A stretch of DNA of 41,884 nucleotides, taken from positions 1 through 41,884 of the forward strand of contig NZ_QUZU01000051.1 of assembly GCF_004682055.1 (NCBI RefSeq), given 5' to 3'. Each line of letters starts with the position of its first letter. The first letter of the stretch is position 1. A program made the translations under genes and the position numbers. This DNA comes from Pseudomonas kairouanensis. Its GTDB lineage: Bacteria > Pseudomonadota > Gammaproteobacteria > Pseudomonadales > Pseudomonadaceae. Under the pieces are notes generated by a model. It was not told the DNA's origin, did not search any database, and was given only the letters and a program-made list of their open reading frames with translations. Shown piece by piece: positions 1-7,754 of the stretch.

Positions 1-85
1 CGAATGCGGTCTGTCAGTTACAGAAGTGCTGCCTGACACACCGCATTCGCGAGCAAGCCCGCTCCCACACAAGCCCGCTCCCACA
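1..85. repeat. REPIN, right part (left arm cut by window edge), GTGGGAGCGGGCTTGC type
   Basis: Bases 1-17 and 33-49 are the inner arms of a hairpin, inverted and complementary with one mismatch. The right REP half follows at 46-69 and ends in CCCAC. The last 16 bases (54-69) are repeated exactly at 70-85, a local tandem duplication. It lies just 3' of the minus-strand receptor gene that ends at 104. The matching left arm must lie before base 1. Confidence 0.8.
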
Positions 86-103
86 GGGGTTGGGTGTGAG
101 GCT

Positions 104-2545
104 TTAGAACTGCGGGGTGTAGGTCATGGTGAACATCACATTACGCGGGTCACCGTAGTAGTTACTGCCCCAGTTCGCGTTATACGCCGGGATGTAGTAC
201 TTCTTGTCGAACATATTGTTCAGGTTCGCCGCCACGGTGAATTCCTGGTTGATCTTGTAGGCCACCCGCGAATCCCACAGCGCATTGCCCGGCACGCTGA
301 ACGTGCGGTCGTAGGCCACGGTGCTGCTTTGTGCGGTCACACCAGCACCGACGCTGAATTTGTGCCAATCCCCCGGCAGTTGGTAGTCACCCCAGACTTT
401 GAGCAAATGCTTGGGCGTCCAAGTGCTGAAGACTTTGCCTTCGTAGGTGTCGTCCTTGAGGAATTTGGTGGTGTTGTAGGTGTAGCTGGCGTTCAGTTGC
501 AAACCCGTCAGCACTTCACCGGCCAATGTGGCTTCGAACCCTTGGCTGCGGACCTTGCCCGAGGCCACCGAGCAGTACCAGCCGTCACACAGCTTGTCGC
601 CCTGCAGGTCTTGGACGGCGCGGTTTTCCTGGTCGTAGCGGAAGACTGCGAACGAAGCGTTGAGGCGGCCGTCGGCCAGTTCGCCCTTGAGGCCCAGCTC
701 GTAGTTCTTGCCTTCGATGGGTTTGAGGATCGAAAGGGAGGTGGTCAGGTTGGTCTGTGGTTCGAACGCATCGGTGTAGCTGGCGTAGGCCGACCATTGT
801 TCATTCAGCGCATACACCAGGCCCGCGTACGGCGTGACCTTGCCGTGGGATTGGGTGGTGCTGCCTTCAGGGGCGCGGTACACACCGCTTGTGCCGCCCT
901 GGCCGATATAGGAATAGTCATACCAACTGGTGCGTGCGCCGACGATCAAGGTCAGCGGGTCCAGCACTTTCACGCGCCAGGTGCCATAGATGCCTTTCTG
1001 ACGAATGTCATACCAGCTCTTGGACCCCCAACCGTCCTGGAACAATTGGTATTTGTCGCGCTGCGGGCGGTTGTGGTCGATGTTGAAGATATCCGCGCCC
1101 GGCGTCGCCGCCCGCGCCCACAAATCATCGGTGGTGAGCTTGGAGTAGTTGGCGCCCAACACCATTTCCTGCTGGAAGCCCAGGCCATCGAACTTGCCGT
1201 TGACATACACATCCGCGCCACGGCTCTTGGTGTTGAAGTCGGTGACCCAATCGATGTAGCGCACAGTGCCGCCGCCATTGGGGATCGTATCCCACGTGGC
1301 CTGGTAGGTCGCGTCGTTGCGTTCGTCCATCGCCACCAATGCGGCCTTCACCTTCCAGTCATCGTTGAAGCGATGCTCCAGGTCGGCAAACACCTGAGTC
1401 TGGTTGTTGACGCTACGGTTCCAACTGGCACCCACAAAGGTCGAGCGCGACAGGCCGATATCACTGCCGTCTGCATAACGGGGCAACGACATAAAGTTGG
1501 GGCGCGAGTGACCTTTCTGGTTACTGATGCCGATGCCCACGGTGGTGTCGGGGGTGAAGTCGTAGTCCACCGCCGCATACACGGTCTGATTCCAGGCGCC
1601 CACGTAGTCGACAAAGGAATTGGTGGTGTCGTAATCCGCCACAAACCGGCCGCGCAAAGTGCCTTCGGCGTTGAGCGGGCCGCCGGCGTCGACCTGGGTG
1701 CCGTAGTGGTCCCACGAGCCAGCCTTGGCGGTGATGGTCACCGTCGGCGCTTGTTGGCCGCGTTTGCGCACCAGGTTCATGGTGCCGCCGGGGCTGTTGG
1801 CGCCTTGCAATAAGGCTGCAGGGCCGCGCAGGGTTTCGACGCGGTCGTAGATCGCCATGTTTTCGGTGAGGTAGCTGCCCAACGTGTAGGTGTTGCGCGG
1901 GATGCCCACGCCGTCGTATTGCAGGGTGCCGACCTCGAAACCCCGGGAGAAAATGAACATGCCGGGGCCGGGGGATTTGGTCGCCGTGAGGCCTGGTGTG
2001 CGCTTGACCACTTCGGAGAGCTTGGTGGTGTTCTGGTCATCCATCTGCTTGCGGGTCATGACGCTGACCGACTGTGGGATGTCCTTGAGTTTTTGCTCGC
2101 CCTTGCCCAGGGTCACCGCGCCGGTGGTGTAGGAGCCTGTACCTTCGGTGGTAGTACCCAGGCGTTCGGCGCTGATGGTGGTGGCGCCGACTTCAATCGC
2201 CGAGCCGCTGGCCACAGGCTTTTCCAGGGTGACGGTGTCGGCATTGATAAACGCCGCGTTCAAGCCTGTGCTGCCCAGCAGCAAACCCAGGGCTTCGCGC
2301 TGGCCCAAGTTGCCGCGCACACCTGGGGATGTCACACCCTGGGTCAGCTCACCGGACACCAGCACCTGAATCCGCGTCACCGCCGAAAACGCCGCCAACG
2401 CACCGTCCAGGCTCTGCCCTGGAATATCAAAGCGGTAAGTCTGGGCCTGAACGGTCTCAGCGGCCTGCAAGTACAGCGGCGCAGTGCCGCTGGCCATGGA
2501 AATGGCCAGTGCCAGCAAAGGCCGTGCGGCGTATCGGTGTGCCAT
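104..2545 (-). CDS. TonB-dependent siderophore receptor with N-terminal signalling (STN) domain
   Basis: Outer-membrane ferri-siderophore receptor of 813 aa in the FpvA/FhuE/FoxA family. Residues 1-29 look like a signal peptide. Residues 35-109 form an STN (secretin/TonB N-terminus) domain, which in transducer receptors contacts a FecR-type anti-sigma factor. A TonB-box-like stretch lies near 117-124 and the plug begins near 150 (KLKDIPQSVSVMTR). The protein ends in Phe, as beta-barrel outer-membrane proteins do. I chose the ATG at 2545 because GGGGAG (2554-2559) lies 8 nt upstream; a TTG 21 nt further up is in frame but has no such site. It is 131 bp downstream of the anti-sigma gene on the same strand. 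I could not identify an ECF promoter in that gap with confidence. The cognate siderophore cannot be read from sequence. Confidence 0.93.
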   Translation of the reverse strand: MAHRYAARPLLALAISMASGTAPLYLQAAETVQAQTYRFDIPGQSLDGALAAFSAVTRIQVLVSGELTQGVTSPGVRGNLGQREALGLLLGSTGLNAAFINADTVTLEKPVASGSAIEVGATTISAERLGTTTEGTGSYTTGAVTLGKGEQKLKDIPQSVSVMTRKQMDDQNTTKLSEVVKRTPGLTATKSPGPGMFIFSRGFEVGTLQYDGVGIPRNTYTLGSYLTENMAIYDRVETLRGPAALLQGANSPGGTMNLVRKRGQQAPTVTITAKAGSWDHYGTQVDAGGPLNAEGTLRGRFVADYDTTNSFVDYVGAWNQTVYAAVDYDFTPDTTVGIGISNQKGHSRPNFMSLPRYADGSDIGLSRSTFVGASWNRSVNNQTQVFADLEHRFNDDWKVKAALVAMDERNDATYQATWDTIPNGGGTVRYIDWVTDFNTKSRGADVYVNGKFDGLGFQQEMVLGANYSKLTTDDLWARAATPGADIFNIDHNRPQRDKYQLFQDGWGSKSWYDIRQKGIYGTWRVKVLDPLTLIVGARTSWYDYSYIGQGGTSGVYRAPEGSTTQSHGKVTPYAGLVYALNEQWSAYASYTDAFEPQTNLTTSLSILKPIEGKNYELGLKGELADGRLNASFAVFRYDQENRAVQDLQGDKLCDGWYCSVASGKVRSQGFEATLAGEVLTGLQLNASYTYNTTKFLKDDTYEGKVFSTWTPKHLLKVWGDYQLPGDWHKFSVGAGVTAQSSTVAYDRTFSVPGNALWDSRVAYKINQEFTVAANLNNMFDKKYYIPAYNANWGSNYYGDPRNVMFTMTYTPQF

Positions 2546-2676
2546 GGATGGTGCTCCCCAGTGCAAAAAGTCTGTGATCGGCGCCGCACTACTTGAGAGT
2601 GCTTACTATTTGCGCCTCAGTGATCAAGGACGATGGCTTGCGGAGAAACCCTGAAAATATTTTGAAAAAGTTGCCG

Positions 2677-3624
2677 TCAAGACGCTTTGCCTTCGCGCAG
2701 CACCAGTAAATACGGGGTGTAGTGCTCGGCATGCAGGTTGAGGGTGTACTCCAGCGCCTTGATCACGGCATCGGGTTTGTCGATTTCAAACACGCCGGAC
2801 ACCACGCGATTGCGCAGCGCATCCCCCAGCACCAGTGTCTTACCGGGCCAGTAGCGGTTCAACTCGCTGACCACTTCCGACAGCGGCTGCTGGCGGAATA
2901 CCAACTGCCGCTGGCGCCAGGCAAAACCGCTGGCCGGGTCGAAACCGTGCACATTGGCCAATTGCTGGCCCTGATATTCCACCGCCAGCCCCGGCTCCAA
3001 GTACACCGGCGCGCCGCTGCCCGCGCTGACCTGCACCTTGCCCTGGGCCACCTGCACCCGCGTCTGCGCCTCACGCCGTGCCACGCTGAACTGCGTGCCG
3101 ACCACCTTGACCCAGCCATCACCGGACTGCACCACGAATGGTCGTGACGGGTCTTTGGCTACGCTGAAAAATCCTTCGCCGCGCAGCAGACGAATCTGAC
3201 GCTCACCACCGCTCATGCGCACTTGAATGGCGCTGTCGGTATTGAGTTGTAACTGGGAGCCGTCGGCCAACTCGACGGTACGCGACTCGCCGGTGCTGGT
3301 GGCGTAGTCCGCCCGCAGGCGGTCCAGCCAAGGGGTGTTTTGCACGGTCAGCCCTACCGCGAGCAAAACCGCCGCGGCACAGGCCCAGCGCCGTGCCGGT
3401 TTGCGCCAGGCAGCCTGTTCGGCACGGCGCACCACCCGCGCCGGTTCACGCAAGCCGCCGAGCAGCGCCTGCACTTCCTGCCAAGCGTCATCCTGGGCCT
3501 GGCCTTGGCCGAGCCAGACGGCGAAGGCATCCAGTTCGGCCGGGGTTACGTCCTCGGCCTGCAGGCGGAAATACCAGGCGGACGCTTCTTCGAACAACGC
3601 GTCGGCGGTGAGTGTGGCGGTCAT
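2677..3624 (-). CDS. FecR-family anti-sigma factor / sigma regulator
   Basis: Inner-membrane regulator (315 aa) that binds an ECF sigma factor in the cytoplasm and senses the receptor STN domain in the periplasm. The N-terminal cytosolic domain (about 1-75) carries the spaced Trp residues of the family (ASAWYF, AVWL, DDAW). One membrane segment lies near 80-97, and the FecR domain follows (about 108-205). G176-T177 in VVGTQFSV matches the Gly-Thr where FoxR/FpvR-type regulators self-cleave. The C-terminal part resembles a short STN fold (LSEVVSELNRYW). The ATG at 3624 overlaps the sigma-factor stop in an ATGA, so the two are probably translationally coupled; longer upstream starts would run into the sigma gene. 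Confidence 0.92.
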   Translation of the reverse strand: MTATLTADALFEEASAWYFRLQAEDVTPAELDAFAVWLGQGQAQDDAWQEVQALLGGLREPARVVRRAEQAAWRKPARRWACAAAVLLAVGLTVQNTPWLDRLRADYATSTGESRTVELADGSQLQLNTDSAIQVRMSGGERQIRLLRGEGFFSVAKDPSRPFVVQSGDGWVKVVGTQFSVARREAQTRVQVAQGKVQVSAGSGAPVYLEPGLAVEYQGQQLANVHGFDPASGFAWRQRQLVFRQQPLSEVVSELNRYWPGKTLVLGDALRNRVVSGVFEIDKPDAVIKALEYTLNLHAEHYTPYLLVLREGKAS

Positions 3625-4154
3625 GACCGACGTCCTTGTGTGTCGCAGGCGAGCCGCGTCTTGATGTAGGCGCGGCATTCAATCAAGGCGCGACGCAATT
3701 GGTATTCCACACTGCGCGGGGTGATCGACAGGCGTTCGCCAATCTCGCGGTAGGAAAGTTCGTCGACATGATAGAGCAGGAAGATCTGCCGAGTCGCTTC
3801 GGGCAACGCCAGGATCGCGTCCTGCATCAGTTGTTCCTGCTGGTAGGCGGCCAATTGTTCGTCGGCACCTGGGTTGGTGCACGGCAGTTCTTCGCTGGGC
3901 TCACCGGCATCCAGGCGCTCACGGCGGATGGCCTGGCGCTGATGATCGCGCACCAGGTTGCTGGCGATGGTGAAGAGGAAGGCTGGGAGGTTGTCGATCT
4001 TCTCGCCGGAATCGAGACGCGCCAGGCGCAGGAACGATTCCTGGGTCAGGTCGGCCGCCACTTGGGCGCTGCCGGTGCGGCGGGTGACGAAGGCTTCGAG
4101 GGCTTTCTTCTGCTCCGCGAACAGGCGCGCGATCTGCGAATTCCAGGAGAGCAC
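3621..4154 (-). CDS. ECF sigma factor, FecI-like (iron-starvation class)
   Basis: Extracytoplasmic-function sigma-70 factor of 177 aa that directs RNA polymerase to the siderophore-receptor promoter. Region 2 spans about residues 8-75 (ADLTQESFLRLARL, then FLFTIASNLVRDHQR). Region 4 spans about 115-170 (LPEATRQIFLLYHVDELSYREIGERL followed by a helix-turn-helix). The start is GTG at 4154, with AAGG 7 nt upstream. It is first in a sigma, anti-sigma, receptor cluster, the usual order for cell-surface signalling. A weak Fur-box-like sequence lies about 70 bp upstream, consistent with iron repression but not proof of it. Confidence 0.93.
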   Translation of the reverse strand: MLSWNSQIARLFAEQKKALEAFVTRRTGSAQVAADLTQESFLRLARLDSGEKIDNLPAFLFTIASNLVRDHQRQAIRRERLDAGEPSEELPCTNPGADEQLAAYQQEQLMQDAILALPEATRQIFLLYHVDELSYREIGERLSITPRSVEYQLRRALIECRAYIKTRLACDTQGRRS

Positions 4155-4220
4155 GGCACTACCTTGAGAAGAACGGGGGGTTCAGGAGGTGTGCACGCTA
4201 GCAGAGGATGAGATTGGTTC

Positions 4221-4239
4221 GCAATTGATATCTATTTTT
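4221..4239 (-). promoter_or_regulatory. candidate Fur box upstream of the ECF sigma gene
   Basis: This AT-rich 19-mer matches the GATAATGATAATCATTATC Fur consensus at about 11 of 19 positions by eye, best on the plus strand. It lies in the promoter region of the minus-strand sigma gene, which starts at 4154. Iron-starvation sigma genes are usually Fur-repressed. The match is weak and could be chance in an AT-rich promoter. Confidence 0.35.
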
Positions 4240-4272
4240 TGCTGTGGGTTATGCGGTGTTTTTGAGGCCGTC

Positions 4273-4354
4273 TTCGCGAGCAAGCCCGCTCCCACAGTTG
4301 ACCGCGTTTCAACATGAGAATGCGGTCGAATGTGGGAGCGGGCTTGCTCGCGAA
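4273..4354. repeat. REP pair of reversed polarity, GTGGGAGCGGGCTTGC type
   Basis: Two REP halves face each other: 4273-4296 ends in CCCACA and 4331-4354 starts with TGTGGG, with 34 bp between. The G-rich heads point inwards, opposite to most other elements in this window. It lies between the sigma-factor promoter and the 3' end of the phosphatase gene (4371). Confidence 0.85.
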
Positions 4355-4370
4355 AGCAGGCGACTCGGTG

Positions 4371-5429
4371 TTACTGAATCTCCTCCGGCTTCACAATCAC
4401 CCAGTTCTTATCCGCCGTCACCGCCAACCCTTCCTTGGCCTGCGCCGCCGCATGCTTGGCCATCATGCCGTTGAGTTGGGTCATGTATTTGTCCTTGCGG
4501 TTGATCCACAAGTGCACGCCGCCCTTGGCCACGTCCACATCGTGGAACAGCATGTAACCGTCGCTTGTGGGCGTATCGCCGCCGACGATCACCGGTTTTT
4601 TCCATTCGTCGATGTAGGTGAGGATCGCCGCGTGCTTGCCGGCCATCCAGGTTGCCGGGGTCCACAGGTAGGGGGTGAGCTCCAGGCCGAGGTTGGCCTT
4701 TTCGTCATATTTGCCAGCGGCGATCTGTTTGCGGGCGGTGGTCAACTCGCCGGTGGTGCGGTCTTTGAGCAGGGTGGTCACGCCGATGACGTTCTCGGGT
4801 TTGACGTTGTAGCCGTACTTCGGATCAGCCGCGACCATGCGCACCAACTCTTCAGAGGCGGCGGTCATCACGTACACCTCGATGCCGTTTTCCATCAGCT
4901 TGTTGTACAGCTCCTGCTGGCCGGTGAAGACCTTGGGCGGTTGGACTTCGGAGGTTTTCACCGCATCGCCTTCAAAGTAGCTGACCGGCACCGGTTTGCC
5001 GGAGGCCATCAGCTCGTCTACCTGGACCTTGAGCTCCTTGAGGGTGAAGCCTGCAAACACCTGGGCGACCCACGGGTAGCAGACCATGTCGTCCACTTCG
5101 CACAGGCGATAGTAGTAACTGAACAGGCTCTCTTTATGGTCGGCGCTGTCTTTGAACGGCATGAGCTTGAGCGAGGGGTCGAGGCTTTCGCGGGTGATCA
5201 GGCCCTTGTTTTCCATATAGGGCAGCAGGGATTCTTCGAGGTCGTAGCGGTAGCTGGTGTTGTCCATGTCGAACACCGCAAAGTTACCCTTGTTGGCGTT
5301 GGCGACGATCATGTCGTTCAGCTGTTTGGCGGCAGGGGCCGGCCAGTGTTTCAACTCGGTCGCAGCCATGACGTGGCCAGCAAGGCCCAGGCACAGCGCT
5401 GCGGCAAACATTCTCGAAGCAAGCTTCAT
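4371..5429 (-). CDS. pchP: HAD-family periplasmic phosphatase, phosphorylcholine phosphatase-like
   Basis: Secreted HAD phosphatase of 352 aa with a signal peptide (about 1-22, ending VMA). It resembles P. aeruginosa PchP, which releases choline from phosphorylcholine. Motif I is FDMDNT (catalytic Asp54 and Asp56). Motif II is TAAS (189-192). Motif III comprises Lys265 and GGDTPTSD (283-290). After signal removal these fall within one residue of the PchP positions I recall (31-35, 166-168, 242, 261-267). One acidic residue of PchP motif III (Asp265, GDTPDSD) is Thr288 here. The ATG at 5429 has GGGAGA about 8 nt upstream; an in-frame start 39 nt earlier lacks this. Family assignment is firm, substrate probable. 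Confidence 0.8.
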   Translation of the reverse strand: MKLASRMFAAALCLGLAGHVMAATELKHWPAPAAKQLNDMIVANANKGNFAVFDMDNTSYRYDLEESLLPYMENKGLITRESLDPSLKLMPFKDSADHKESLFSYYYRLCEVDDMVCYPWVAQVFAGFTLKELKVQVDELMASGKPVPVSYFEGDAVKTSEVQPPKVFTGQQELYNKLMENGIEVYVMTAASEELVRMVAADPKYGYNVKPENVIGVTTLLKDRTTGELTTARKQIAAGKYDEKANLGLELTPYLWTPATWMAGKHAAILTYIDEWKKPVIVGGDTPTSDGYMLFHDVDVAKGGVHLWINRKDKYMTQLNGMMAKHAAAQAKEGLAVTADKNWVIVKPEEIQ

Positions 5430-5574
5430 AAGCGTTTCTCCCTGAGTGAAAGACATCGACGCTAACAAATCTGTGTGACGCTAAACACCCGAGCACGACC
5501 GCTTGCGTCGTGATCGCGCCAATGCCGTGTGCCTGGGCGCCATCGGCTTATTCCAAAAACGACAGTCACCATTC

Positions 5575-5625
5575 CATCTTGTTATTAATTCATTAGATAT
5601 CAAGCTGTTAGGCTTTCCGGTTCGC
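5575..5625 (+). promoter_or_regulatory. AT-rich upstream region of tcyP, probable promoter
   Basis: The stretch around 5579-5605 is markedly AT-rich compared with its GC-rich surroundings (TTGTTATTAATTCATTAG) and lies 60-90 bp upstream of the symporter start. E. coli tcyP is controlled by CysB, so a CysB-type site is plausible here, but I cannot assign clear -35/-10 hexamers or a defined operator. Confidence 0.25.
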
Positions 5626-5667
5626 AATCGCAGGCTCACGCGATTGGCAGCCTCTTACGGAGCTTCA

Positions 5668-7059
5668 ATGAATCTGCCCCTGATTCTCAACTTACTGGTG
5701 TTCGCGGCCCTGTTACTGGGCCTGGCACAAACCCGCCGCACTGACTGGAGCCTGGCCAAGAAGGTGTTGTTTGCCTTGGTACTGGGCGTGGCGTTTGGTG
5801 TGGCACTGCATTCGATCTACGGCGCCGGCAACCCGGTGCTCAAGGCCTCCATCGGTTGGTTCGACCTGGTGGGCAACGGTTATGTGCAACTGCTGCAAAT
5901 GATCGTGATCCCGCTGGTATTTGCTTCGATCCTCAGCGCCGTGGCTCGCCTGCACAACGCTGCGTCCCTGGGCAAGATCAGCTTCCTGACCATCGGCACC
6001 CTGCTGTTCACCACCGCGATTGCGGCGCTGATCGGCATTGGCCTGACGAACCTATTCGGCCTCACCGCCGAAGGCCTGGTGGCTGGCACTCAGGAAATGG
6101 CGCGCCTGCAAGTGATCCAGAGTGATTACGCAGGTAAGGTCGCCGACCTGAATATCCCGCAGTTGCTGCTGTCGTTCGTGCCGTCCAACCCATTTGCCGA
6201 CATGGCGCGGGCCAAGCCGACGTCGATCATCAGCGTGGTGATTTTCGCCGCGTTCCTTGGGGTTGCCGCGCTGCAACTGCTCAAGGATGACGTGGAAAAA
6301 GGCCAGAAAGTGCTCAACGCCATCGACACCCTGCAAGCCTGGGTGATGCGCCTGGTGCGTTTGGTGATGAAGTTGACCCCGTATGGCGTGCTGGCGCTGA
6401 TGACCAAGGTGGTCGCCGGTTCCAACCTGCAAGACATCATCAAGCTGGGCAGTTTTGTGCTGGTGTCGTACCTGGCCTTGGGCCTGATGTTTGGGGTGCA
6501 CGGCCTGCTGCTGTCCCTGGCTGGCATCAACCCGCTGCGCTTCTTCCGTAAAGTGTGGCCGGTGCTGACGTTTGCCTTCACCAGCCGCTCCAGCGCGGCG
6601 GCAATCCCGCTGAGCATCGAGGCGCAGACCCGCCGCCTGGGCATCCCGCAATCCATCGCCGGATTTGCCGCCTCGTTTGGCGCGACCATCGGCCAGAACG
6701 GTTGCGCCGGGCTTTACCCCGCGATGCTGGCCGTGATGGTAGCGCCGACCGTGGGCATCAACCCGCTGGACCCGCTGTGGATCGCCACGCTGGTGGCGAT
6801 TGTGACCTTGAGTTCGGCAGGCGTTGCCGGCGTGGGCGGCGGAGCGACCTTTGCTGCGCTGATCGTGTTGCCAGCGATGGGCTTGCCGGTGTCACTGGTG
6901 GCGCTGCTGATTTCGGTGGAGCCGCTGATCGACATGGGCCGTACGGCGTTGAACGTGAACGGCTCGATGACGGCGGGCGCGATTACCAGCCAGATCATGG
7001 GGCAAACGGATAAGGCGTTGCTTGAGGCCGATGAGCATGCTGAGTTAGCGCAGGCCTGA
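5668..7059 (+). CDS. tcyP: L-cystine / dicarboxylate-type sodium symporter TcyP
   Basis: Inner-membrane secondary transporter of 463 aa in the sodium:dicarboxylate (DAACS) family, closest in my recognition to TcyP (YdjN), which imports L-cystine. The N-terminus (MNLPLILNLLVFAALLLGLAQTR), the two-stage hydrophobic core and the re-entrant-loop residues (SRSSAAAIPLSIEAQ near 310, then NGCAGLYPAML and the TM8 GVGGGATFAAL) are typical. The start is ATG 5668 with GGAG 6 nt upstream; an open frame continues 165 nt upstream but is AT-rich and non-coding in character. It stands alone, with the phosphatase divergent and folA convergent. The cystine assignment rests on family resemblance; other DAACS substrates are possible. 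Confidence 0.85.
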   Translation: MNLPLILNLLVFAALLLGLAQTRRTDWSLAKKVLFALVLGVAFGVALHSIYGAGNPVLKASIGWFDLVGNGYVQLLQMIVIPLVFASILSAVARLHNAASLGKISFLTIGTLLFTTAIAALIGIGLTNLFGLTAEGLVAGTQEMARLQVIQSDYAGKVADLNIPQLLLSFVPSNPFADMARAKPTSIISVVIFAAFLGVAALQLLKDDVEKGQKVLNAIDTLQAWVMRLVRLVMKLTPYGVLALMTKVVAGSNLQDIIKLGSFVLVSYLALGLMFGVHGLLLSLAGINPLRFFRKVWPVLTFAFTSRSSAAAIPLSIEAQTRRLGIPQSIAGFAASFGATIGQNGCAGLYPAMLAVMVAPTVGINPLDPLWIATLVAIVTLSSAGVAGVGGGATFAALIVLPAMGLPVSLVALLISVEPLIDMGRTALNVNGSMTAGAITSQIMGQTDKALLEADEHAELAQA

Positions 7060-7072
7060 AGCCGAATCAACT

Positions 7073-7170
7073 GTAGGAGCGAGCTTGCTCGCGAAGAACC
7101 TCAACGATGACGCGGGCATGCTGAATGAACGCGGCGCCCTCAGGTTTTTCGCGAGCAAGCTCGCTCCTAC
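7073..7170. repeat. REPIN, GTAGGAGCGAGCTTGC type
   Basis: Inverted REP pair with outward heads (GTAGGAGCG at 7073 and its complement ending CCTAC at 7170) around a variable core. It fills the gap between the convergent tcyP (ends 7059) and folA (ends 7173). Neither stop codon lies in the element here. Confidence 0.9.
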
Positions 7171-7172
7171 AA

Positions 7173-7685
7173 TCAGTTGCGTTCCCAGACTTCGAAGTTG
7201 TACGCCGGCTTATCACCCTGCGCCGGGTTCTCAACATTCGACACCAGCTTCCACTGCTTCAAATCAAACTCCGGAAACCACGCATCGCCCTCCGGGCTCA
7301 ACGCCACCCGCGTCAAATACAGGCGATCCGCCTGCTCCAGCCCCTGGGCATACAGCTGCGCCCCGCCGATCAGCATCAGCTCATCCACGCCCTGGGCCAG
7401 CGCCCATTCTTCGGCGCGCGCCACTGCGGCATCAAGCGACGGAAAAACTTCCGCACCTTCAAGCACCAGATCGGTCTGACGGCTGACCACCAGGTTCAAG
7501 CGCCCCGGCAACGGTCGGCCCAGGGAGTCCCAGGTCTTGCGCCCCATGATGATCGGCTTGCCCAGGGTGGTGGCCTTGAAATATTTGAAATCCCCCGGCA
7601 AATGCCAGGGCATGCTGTTGTCGACGCCGATCACGCGGTTTTCACCGAGGGCTGCGATCAGGCTTAAAGGGAGAGTTTTTTTCAT
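7173..7685 (-). CDS. folA: dihydrofolate reductase
   Basis: NADPH-dependent reduction of dihydrofolate to tetrahydrofolate in the cytoplasm (170 aa, normal size); target of trimethoprim. Hallmarks are LIAALGENRVIGVDNSMPWHLPGD (Met-20 loop and catalytic acid region), FKATTLGKPIIMGRKTWDSLGRPLPGR (cofactor site) and the C-terminal LIGGAQLY region. The ATG at 7685 is the first Met of the conserved N-terminus. It is divergent from the DUF2868 gene with 69 bp between. Thymidylate synthase, which makes its substrate, is encoded at 20052-20885 in the same window. Confidence 0.98.
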   Translation of the reverse strand: MKKTLPLSLIAALGENRVIGVDNSMPWHLPGDFKYFKATTLGKPIIMGRKTWDSLGRPLPGRLNLVVSRQTDLVLEGAEVFPSLDAAVARAEEWALAQGVDELMLIGGAQLYAQGLEQADRLYLTRVALSPEGDAWFPEFDLKQWKLVSNVENPAQGDKPAYNFEVWERN

Positions 7686-7754
7686 GGCGACGAGAATACC
7701 AGAGCAACGAGCCTGGGGTTATGCTCCAGGCTCACTCACACAACAGGACAGCGC

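Noticed and set aside
26..1813. Long open reading frame on the plus strand opposite the receptor gene
   Set aside because: It is antisense to a clear TonB-dependent receptor. Its protein has no recognisable family and the composition typical of GC-rich shadow frames.
2546..2676. ECF sigma-dependent promoter for the receptor gene
   Set aside because: A CGTC on the minus strand (near 2630) could be a -10, but no matching -35 was seen at the right distance, so no feature is claimed.
4314..5465. Plus-strand open frame opposite the phosphatase gene
   Set aside because: Begins inside a REP element and mirrors the HAD phosphatase; no domain or ribosome-binding site supports it.
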